Source: an uncultured Sulfitobacter sp. (GTDB lineage: Bacteria; Pseudomonadota; Alphaproteobacteria; Rhodobacterales; Rhodobacteraceae). Taken from it: a DNA stretch of 64,000 bases. Positions 58,721 to 64,000 of the stretch are shown in pieces. Within the stretch, counting starts at the first letter, position 1, and the number at the start of each line of letters is the position of its first letter. The stretch is taken from the NCBI GenBank assembly GCA_913060815.1, contig CAJXSZ010000013.1:1-64000 (forward strand). The letters run 5' to 3'. The notes under the pieces are model-generated. The model was given only the letters and a program-made list of their open reading frames with translations, made no database searches and was not told the DNA's origin. The position numbers were made by a program, and so were the translations under genes.

Positions 58721-59454
58721 CGAAATCTCCCGTTCTCATTCTGGGCGCGCGTTCAGACATCGGCAAAGCCACCGCGCATGCCTTTGCAGCGCTGGGTCAT
58801 CCGGTTCAGCTTGCGGCACGCAACGCAGACACGCTGAAAGCCGATCAATCCGACATGGTGCTCAGGCATAATGTTGCGGTGTCCCTGCATGAGTTTGACG
58901 TGCTGGACCTTGCGACACACGCAGCATTTGTCGACGGTCTGCCCGAAATGCCCGACGTGGCGATCTGCGTCGTCGGATTGATGGGGGAGCAATCGCAAAA
59001 CGAGCAGGACCTCGATGCCGCGGTCCGCGTGATGCGCAGCAACTATGAGGGTCCCGCACATATTCTTGCCGAGTTTGCCAACCGGTTCGAGGTGCGCGGA
59101 TCCGGCACGCTTGTGGGTGTCAGTTCTGTCGCGGGAGAAAGAGGTCGGGCCACCAACTATGTCTATGGGTCTGCGAAAGCGGGATTTTCGGCGTTCCTGT
59201 CGGGTTTACGGAACCGATTGGCAGGTAAAGGCGTGCATGTTGTCACCGTGCTGCCTGGGTTTGTAGAAACAAAGATGACCGAAGGAATGGACTTACCCGC
59301 GCCGCTGACGACCACACCGGACCATGTGGCGCAGGCGCTGGTTGATGCGGTGGAGAGAAAAGTTAACATAATCTATATTAAGCGCACGTGGCGATATATT
59401 ATGATGATCATCCGCGCCATTCCAGAAAGCATATTCAAAACGCGGAAGATCTAG
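58717..59454 (+). CDS. SDR decaprenylphosphoryl-keto-ribose reductase-like (DprE2-like)
   Basis: 245 residues; starts in an ATGA overlap with the DprE1-like gene. The cofactor loop is VLILGARSDIGKATAHAFA, and the catalytic residues are Ser in LVGVSSVAGERG and Tyr-x3-Lys in NYVYGSAKAGFSAFLSGL. LPGFVETKMTEGM follows as in DprE2. The last ~35 residues are basic and hydrophobic (IYIKRTWRYIMMIIRAIP), which would hold it at the membrane as in the mycobacterial enzyme. With the three preceding genes it completes the lipid-linked D-arabinose set. No arabinosyltransferase is recognised in the window. Confidence 0.85.
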   Translation: MTKSPVLILGARSDIGKATAHAFAALGHPVQLAARNADTLKADQSDMVLRHNVAVSLHEFDVLDLATHAAFVDGLPEMPDVAICVVGLMGEQSQNEQDLDAAVRVMRSNYEGPAHILAEFANRFEVRGSGTLVGVSSVAGERGRATNYVYGSAKAGFSAFLSGLRNRLAGKGVHVVTVLPGFVETKMTEGMDLPAPLTTTPDHVAQALVDAVERKVNIIYIKRTWRYIMMIIRAIPESIFKTRKI

Positions 59455-59494
59455 GCCGTGTTTTCAAGCGTTGCATGCACTGCCCCATGTCGGA

Positions 59495-60073
59495 CTAACC
59501 TGCCACCTGATGCATCTTGATTTGACTGTCACTCGCCGACCGAAAGGCAGGCCACTTTGAGTTTGGGAAAACGAAGTGCTGGTCAATGTCATCGCGCGTT
59601 GTCGGTTCAGCACCCGAACGGATATGGAAGTTTATGACTTTTTCGTTTTCAATGCGAACGTCGAAATGAGATTGCTCGAAACCCAAAGTATCGAACCCCA
59701 TCTTGTAAATCATGATTGCTGAATACGTGACCAGACCAGATGGTTTTGAGGGCTGGATAATCCAACTCCCCCAACAAAAAGAGTTTCCCCTGAAGTCATA
59801 CATGCGAACGACGCCCAAATCCTGGGCTTGATGGCGGATAACAAAGTAAAACTCTTCGCCCTCTTCTTCGCGCTTTTTATAATTTTCGATCCATGTCCTC
59901 TGGTGTTCGACGGCCGCGGAGCTTTTTGAGATGTGTTGATTAAGGTTGGGATCCGCACGCAACGCGCAGATAAATGCAGCATCATCCGGAACTACAAAAC
60001 GGACATGCGTTAGAAGCGCATCATCCATTGATGTGGACTTGAGCAGTTTATCGCGGCGTGAGGTTTGGGACAT
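59495..60073 (-). CDS. GNAT-family N-acetyltransferase-like protein
   Basis: 192 residues. HVRFVVPDDAAFICALRADPNLNQHISKSS at the start and NYKKREEEGEEFYFVIRHQAQDLGVVRMYDF fit the GNAT beta-alpha fold; IIQPSKPSGLVTYSAIMIYKMGFDTLGFEQSHFDVRIENEKVINFHIRSG is the acetyl-CoA region of the RimJ/RimL-like branch, with the Asn of the conserved ENEKVINFH block. Small GNATs of this type occur in sugar-amino clusters. It is divergent from the ketoisomerase gene, with about 370 bp between the two starts. Substrate unknown. Confidence 0.75.
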   Translation of the reverse strand: MSQTSRRDKLLKSTSMDDALLTHVRFVVPDDAAFICALRADPNLNQHISKSSAAVEHQRTWIENYKKREEEGEEFYFVIRHQAQDLGVVRMYDFRGNSFCWGSWIIQPSKPSGLVTYSAIMIYKMGFDTLGFEQSHFDVRIENEKVINFHIRSGAEPTTRDDIDQHFVFPNSKWPAFRSASDSQIKMHQVAG

Positions 60074-60445
60074 GCTTCAATCTATCGGGCTAGAGTAAGG
60101 TGCTGAACTTGAACACAAGAGATAACAGATTTTTCTAATCTCACACACCTCGTTTTCACATCAAAGCAAAACATGGCAGACGCTAATGGGCTGTTGTCTT
60201 AGCGAAAAACCTGTCGTTACTCGACGTCAAGAATTTCTTCGGGCATGCTCTTGTCACGTAAGACCAGAGTGCTCTTTCTGGTTTCCCCCGCTATTGCCTG
60301 CTCGGGTCTTGTGGTCTTTCGCCATTCGTAGATAGCGTGTATGACAAAAATCGACCGGAAAGAGCCGGATATATTTGAATACAGTGCCGGTCGGACTGCA
60401 GCCGATCCGGCAAGGTGTCTAAAGATTTCGAAGGAAAGACATGAC
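60074..60445. other. Intergenic region between divergent genes
   Basis: No supported gene in this 372-bp stretch. The frame upstream of the ketoisomerase start (60341-60445) is open but its sequence is not like that family, and a good ribosome site favours the start at 60446. A minus-strand frame (60480-60217) overlaps it without motifs. The region probably holds the promoters for the divergent genes. Confidence 0.45.
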
Positions 60446-60859
60446 ATGGGTGCACGACTGGGATTTGTGAAGGAAATCACGCTGCCTCAGATACATGATC
60501 CGCGCGGAGATCTGACATTCGTGGAAGGCGGCAATCATCTGCCGTTTGACATTGCGCGTGTCTATTACCTTTATAATGTGCCTGTAGATGCCGAACGTGG
60601 TGGTCACGCGCATAAAGAGCTCGAACAGGTGATATTTGCGCTGTCAGGCAGTTTCAGAGTGAGAACCGATGATGGCAAAACAAAGTCCGATTTCTGGCTG
60701 AGAGATCCGCGAAAGGGTTTGCACGTGAGCAAACTTGTATGGCGCGAGATGGACTGTTTTAGTCAGGGTGCCGTTTGCATGGTACTAGCATCAAGGCCCT
60801 ATGACGAAGACGATTACTTCCGGGATTACAAAGATTTCTTAAAGGCCGCTACGACCTGA
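60446..60859 (+). CDS. Sugar 3,4-ketoisomerase (FdtA/QdtA-like)
   Basis: 137 residues, the usual size for FdtA (about 140). Start MGARLGFVKEITLPQIHDPRGDL with AAGGAAAG 6 bases upstream. The cupin-like barrel is seen in ARVYYLYNVPVDAERGGHAHKELEQVIFALSG, where RGGHAHKE carries the catalytic histidine, and in LVWREMDCFSQGAVCMVLASRPYDEDDYFRDY. The enzyme moves the keto group of dTDP-4-keto-6-deoxyhexose from C4 to C3. The following aminotransferase would then put an amino group on C3, giving a 3-amino-3,6-dideoxyhexose such as Fuc3N or Qui3N. Confidence 0.88.
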   Translation: MGARLGFVKEITLPQIHDPRGDLTFVEGGNHLPFDIARVYYLYNVPVDAERGGHAHKELEQVIFALSGSFRVRTDDGKTKSDFWLRDPRKGLHVSKLVWREMDCFSQGAVCMVLASRPYDEDDYFRDYKDFLKAATT

Positions 60860-61036
60860 TCAAATCAATTTGCCAAGGAATATTGCCGGCGTCCCGCCAA
60901 GTGGTTTTCGAGATGTCCGCACAATAGGTCTAAGAAATCGATCCCAGCATGAGGGACTTGTTAAGATGGTTCCCATTGGGTCCTATACAGATTATTGATG
61001 ATTTGAATACTGGCGGCTCAATCTGGGGAAAATAAC

Positions 61037-62131
61037 ATGATTCCGTTTCTCGACGTGGGCGCAGCTTACACAGAGCTAAAGCACGATATTGATAAGGCCG
61101 TCGCGACGGTTATGGAAAGCGGCTGGTACATTTTAAGCCCTGAGGTCGACGCGTTCGAGACCGAATGGGCGGCGTTTTGCGGGGCTCAACACTCGGTCGG
61201 GGTGGCTAACGGGCTTGACGCTTTGACACTGTCCTTGCGCGCGCTTGATGTTGGCGCCGGCGACGAAGTCATTGTGCCGTCGAACACCTATATTGCGACT
61301 TGGCTGGCGGTGACGAGCGTGGGCGCGGTGCCAGTGCCTGTGGAACCTGATCCGTCCACACACAACATCGATCCAAATCAGATAGAGGCGGCGATCACGC
61401 CGAAAACCAAGGCGATCATTCCGGTGCACCTTTATGGTCAGCCAGCCGATATGGACCCGATTTTGTCCATCGCCCACGCACATGGGTGTGCGGTGATAGA
61501 GGATGCAGCGCAAGCCCATGGTGCAGCTTACAGAGGCCAACGTATCGGGGGCCACGGGGATATCGCGTGTTGGAGCTTTTATCCCGGCAAGAACCTTGGT
61601 GCGCTAGGCGACGGTGGCGCGATTACAACAAACCGGGCAGATCTTGCGGAGCGGATCCGAGTGCTGCGCAATTATGGGTCTCGGGAAAAATACATCAATG
61701 AGGAGCTTGGGACAAATTCCCGGCTCGATCCTATTCAGGCTGCGGTGCTCAGGGTGAAACTGAAGCATCTGGAGGAGTGGACCAACCGGCGGCGTGATAT
61801 CGCGCGTATATATAGCGAAGGGCTGGAGGGACTTGATATCGTGTTGCCCCACGTACCCCAATGGGCCGACCCTGCCTGGCACCTATATGTGATCCGCGCC
61901 CGTAGCCGTGAAGCTCTACAGTCGGCCCTCAAATCACAAGGCATTGACACTCTTATTCACTATCCGGTGCCACCGCACATGCAAAAAGCCTATGCCTCTC
62001 TCGGCATCGCAGCTGACAGTCTGCCGATTGCACGCAACCTCGCTGATGAGGTGCTTAGTCTTCCGATCGGTCCCCAACTTGGCCTCGAGGCCGCCAGAAA
62101 AGTTGTCGACGTATTGCGCGGCGTGATCTGA
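61037..62131 (+). CDS. DegT/DnrJ/EryC1 sugar aminotransferase (FdtB-like)
   Basis: 364 residues. [22 protein letters not shown] is the typical start. [30 protein letters not shown] and [19 protein letters not shown] are the family blocks, and the PLP lysine is in [17 protein letters not shown]. The partner block [16 protein letters not shown] and the C-terminal [12 protein letters not shown] are also present. It would transaminate a 3-keto-6-deoxyhexose. It lies 177 bp after the ketoisomerase and is followed by a hexapeptide acyltransferase, the same order as fdtA-fdtB-fdtC-like sets. Confidence 0.92.
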   Translation: MIPFLDVGAAYTELKHDIDKAVATVMESGWYILSPEVDAFETEWAAFCGAQHSVGVANGLDALTLSLRALDVGAGDEVIVPSNTYIATWLAVTSVGAVPVPVEPDPSTHNIDPNQIEAAITPKTKAIIPVHLYGQPADMDPILSIAHAHGCAVIEDAAQAHGAAYRGQRIGGHGDIACWSFYPGKNLGALGDGGAITTNRADLAERIRVLRNYGSREKYINEELGTNSRLDPIQAAVLRVKLKHLEEWTNRRRDIARIYSEGLEGLDIVLPHVPQWADPAWHLYVIRARSREALQSALKSQGIDTLIHYPVPPHMQKAYASLGIAADSLPIARNLADEVLSLPIGPQLGLEAARKVVDVLRGVI

Positions 62132-62162
62132 CTTGCGGGGCGTCGTGGGATATCTTTTCAGG

Positions 62163-62690
62163 ATGCGCGGTTGGCTGAAACCACGTATTGCCAAGCTGCG
62201 CTATAAGGTGATTGCGCGCGGGTTCGAAAGTGCTGGTCGCGGCGGATCATTGGGACGCGGCTTGAACATCCCTGGAAATCTGACCGTCAACCTTGGAGAA
62301 AGGGTGGCAATCCGTGAAGGCTGTTGGTTTGGCGGCAGAGGCACGTTGAGCATCGGGGATCGCACGGCCATCAACGCGGGTTGTATTCTGACGGCGATGG
62401 AGCGCATCGAGATCGGGTCCGACGTCATGATGGCGCCCGGTGTCTATGTGTTGGACGTCGATCATGCTTTTCCAGACCGAACCCAACCCATCTCCCGCCA
62501 AGGGTATGAGATCGCGCCGGTACATATCGGAAACGGGGCCTGGATCGGTGCGGGCGCGGTCATCACACGGGGTGTCACGATCGGAGAAGGTGCAATCGTC
62601 GGTGCCAACAGCGTTGTGACGCGGGACGTCGCCCCCTTCACGATTATCGGTGGTATTCCTGCAAAAGTGATCAAAGAACGTCCGGAATGA
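62163..62690 (+). CDS. Hexapeptide-repeat (LbH) acyltransferase
   Basis: 175 residues from an ATG at 62163; a TTG at 62133 directly after the aminotransferase is an alternative start adding ten residues. The body has left-handed beta-helix repeats: NIPGNLTVNLGERVAIREGCWFGGR, LSIGDRTAINAGCILTAMERIEIGSDV, VHIGNGAWIGAGAVITRGVTIGEGAIVGANSVVTRDV, ending IIGGIPAKVIKERPE. Catalytic His is in VLDVDHAFPDRTQP. Such enzymes O- or N-acetylate sugars; here N-acetylation of the 3-amino sugar made by its neighbours is likely (FdtC role). Its TGA overlaps the flippase start (ATGA). Confidence 0.88.
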   Translation: MRGWLKPRIAKLRYKVIARGFESAGRGGSLGRGLNIPGNLTVNLGERVAIREGCWFGGRGTLSIGDRTAINAGCILTAMERIEIGSDVMMAPGVYVLDVDHAFPDRTQPISRQGYEIAPVHIGNGAWIGAGAVITRGVTIGEGAIVGANSVVTRDVAPFTIIGGIPAKVIKERPE

Positions 62691-64000
62691 GCGGGCTGGC
62701 CAAGGCATTTGCGCTGTTTTCAGGTGCGTCGGCGATTGGTTCGGTCACGCAAGTCATAAAGGGCAAGTTTACGGCGATAGCGCTTGGTGCCGAAGGCGTT
62801 GGCATCCTCAACCAGCTGACCAGCCTCTGGAGTCTGTTTTCTGTTCTGGCATCCCTTGGCTTTTACAACGGGTTGCTGCGTCATCTGGCACCGTCTTGGG
62901 ACGCAGGTGATCGCGACGCGTTCCGCAACCACATGTCGTCCAACACCTTTGTGCTAATGATGTCGTCCCTGCTGTTCGCGGTGGGCGGGTGTGTCTTCAG
63001 CACGGAGCTGTCCGCCCTTGTTTTCGCAGATGGTGGTGAACGTGCGGAATTGATCTGTCTGATAATGCTCGGGCTGCCGATTTTTGCTGCGGCTCAGGTG
63101 TACCGCGCAATGCTCAATGCCACGCGATCGGTGTCCGCCGTGGTGAAGGCGCGAATTTCTGCGGATGTGCTTAGTGTTATTGTCCTCATCACGCTGCTCT
63201 ATCTGATCGGGTTCAAGGGCGCGGTTCTGAGCTATGTCGCTTTGCATGCGCTCTATTTGGGGTTCACGTTTTATTATGTACGCAAAGTTCTTGGTATGGA
63301 TGTGGCACGACCCGAGCCCAGCCGTTTTTCCTTTCAGGAGGTGCGCGTTAACTTGGGCTTCGGGCTGAATGGCCTGATCGCGGTCTCCATCGGAACACTG
63401 ACAACCATCTTGATCTCTCGCTGGATCATCGCGTCGCTCGGTGCAGACAGTAACGGCCTTTATATGATGGCCGTAAAGGTGGCCACAGTTTACCTTGGTG
63501 GTTTGTCGGCTACCGCTGTCGGATACTACTTTCCGATTCTGGCCAAGACGCGGACCGACAATGAAATGTTTGGTGTCATGAACCGGACATGGTCGATTTA
63601 CCTTTTTGTTTTGCCTCCTGTCATCGTGATCCTCATGTCAACGGGAGACTGGTTGATGTGGCTGCTGTTCACGGCGGAATTCATACCGGCTGCGATCCTG
63701 TTGCTGCTGATTTTGCCGGGGGACCTTTTTCGTGTATCGGCCGAAACTGTTAGCATGGCGCTTTTGGCGCGCAAACGGTTGGTTCTGTCGACGGGGTCCT
63801 ATTTCCTCTGGTCACTGGTTTACATATCGCTCGCGGTCTATCTTTTGCCGCGTTACGGATTGACCGGTGTGGCGTTGGCATATCTTCTTTCCCAGATCTA
63901 TAACACGGTGCAGGCTTTAACGGTCAGCTATCTGGTGTTCGGGTTTGTACCGGCACGTTCCAACGTGCTTTCAAGCATCAGCGCGTTGGTGTTGGTCGGG
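62687..64000 (+). CDS. Wzx-type polysaccharide flippase, 3' truncated
   Basis: The ATG overlaps the acyltransferase stop; the frame is open to the window end (438 codons). It starts MSGLAKAFALFSGASAIGSVTQVIKGKF and has about 10-12 hydrophobic helices, with the amphipathic pattern of the MOP/Wzx superfamily: LGAEGVGILNQLTSLWSLFSVLASLGFYNG, RWIIASLGADSNGLYMMAVKV, and YGLTGVALAYLLSQIYNTVQ. It most resembles the O-antigen/enterobacterial-common-antigen translocases. It would flip lipid-linked repeat units carrying the amino sugar made by the preceding genes. The C-terminus is beyond the window. Confidence 0.9.
   Translation, partial: MSGLAKAFALFSGASAIGSVTQVIKGKFTAIALGAEGVGILNQLTSLWSLFSVLASLGFYNGLLRHLAPSWDAGDRDAFRNHMSSNTFVLMMSSLLFAVGGCVFSTELSALVFADGGERAELICLIMLGLPIFAAAQVYRAMLNATRSVSAVVKARISADVLSVIVLITLLYLIGFKGAVLSYVALHALYLGFTFYYVRKVLGMDVARPEPSRFSFQEVRVNLGFGLNGLIAVSIGTLTTILISRWIIASLGADSNGLYMMAVKVATVYLGGLSATAVGYYFPILAKTRTDNEMFGVMNRTWSIYLFVLPPVIVILMSTGDWLMWLLFTAEFIPAAILLLLILPGDLFRVSAETVSMALLARKRLVLSTGSYFLWSLVYISLAVYLLPRYGLTGVALAYLLSQIYNTVQALTVSYLVFGFVPARSNVLSSISALVLVG

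Noticed and set aside
60217-60480. 87-codon minus-strand frame
   Set aside because: Overlaps the start of the ketoisomerase gene and shows no family features.
1-64000. CRISPR arrays, rRNA and tRNA genes
   Set aside because: None was recognised on reading; no regular repeat-spacer pattern or rRNA core was seen. A tRNA scan was not possible here.

Overview
The window reads as Rhodobacteraceae (Roseobacter-group) DNA, probably from an extrachromosomal replicon or a chromosome carrying a captured one. The grounds are a rep-parA-parB plasmid module at 30.4-33.6 kb, a decayed RepC gene at 37.5-38.2 kb, a TRAP transporter, VPLPA-CTERM secreted proteins, and a homologue of the Rhodobacter gene-transfer-agent (GTA) head-spike base. 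The first 46 bases are not biological: they match an Illumina Nextera P7/N703 adapter ending in the Tn5 mosaic end, so position 47 is a contig edge. The right edge cuts a flippase gene.

Layout. 0-9.5 kb: an acyl-ACP-reductase-like protein cut by the contig edge, a secreted protein of unknown function, a VPLPA-CTERM protein, a glycosyltransferase, a coupled operon (glycosyltransferase, ATP-grasp, polysaccharide deacetylase) and a dead IS6-type transposase. 9.6-20.5 kb: a catabolic region with a TRAP transporter on + facing a minus-strand series: BenE-like transporter, enoyl-CoA hydratase, Rieske oxygenase, phytanoyl-CoA-dioxygenase-like protein, GlxA/AraC regulator, aspartate-dehydrogenase-like protein and kynureninase. 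20.6-25.6 kb: a DnaK-like / J-like membrane protein / DKNYY-repeat operon. 25.7-30 kb: metabolic genes and a broken tyrosine phosphatase. 30-38.2 kb: replication and partition genes, fructose-bisphosphatase, a GntR regulator, a PiT phosphate transporter and the repC remnant. A dispersed repeat of about 155 bp occurs at 9.6 and 37.3 kb.

38.3-49 kb is the most unusual part. Four start/stop-coupled genes encode a GTA-type spike base, a long fibre-like protein with an SGNH-esterase signature, a LamG-like protein and a DUF4838-like glycosidase-related protein. Beside them, on the other strand, is an operon with the parts list of a Gram-positive dlt (D-alanylation) system: adenylation enzyme, carrier protein, DltD-like SGNH protein, MBOAT transferase, and a 38-residue membrane peptide with a DltX-like C-terminus. 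A sulfotransferase-like gene leads the operon.

49-64 kb: an RND efflux pair, a second VPLPA-CTERM protein, and a four-gene set matching decaprenyl-phosphate-D-arabinose synthesis (HAD-UbiA, GtrA, DprE1, DprE2). Then come a 3-amino-3,6-dideoxyhexose set (FdtA-like ketoisomerase, DegT aminotransferase, hexapeptide acyltransferase) and a Wzx-type flippase. The right half therefore looks like a cell-surface polysaccharide island: unusual sugars, a lipid-linked pentose donor, export, a candidate aminoacylation system, and a spike operon whose relatives bind capsule.
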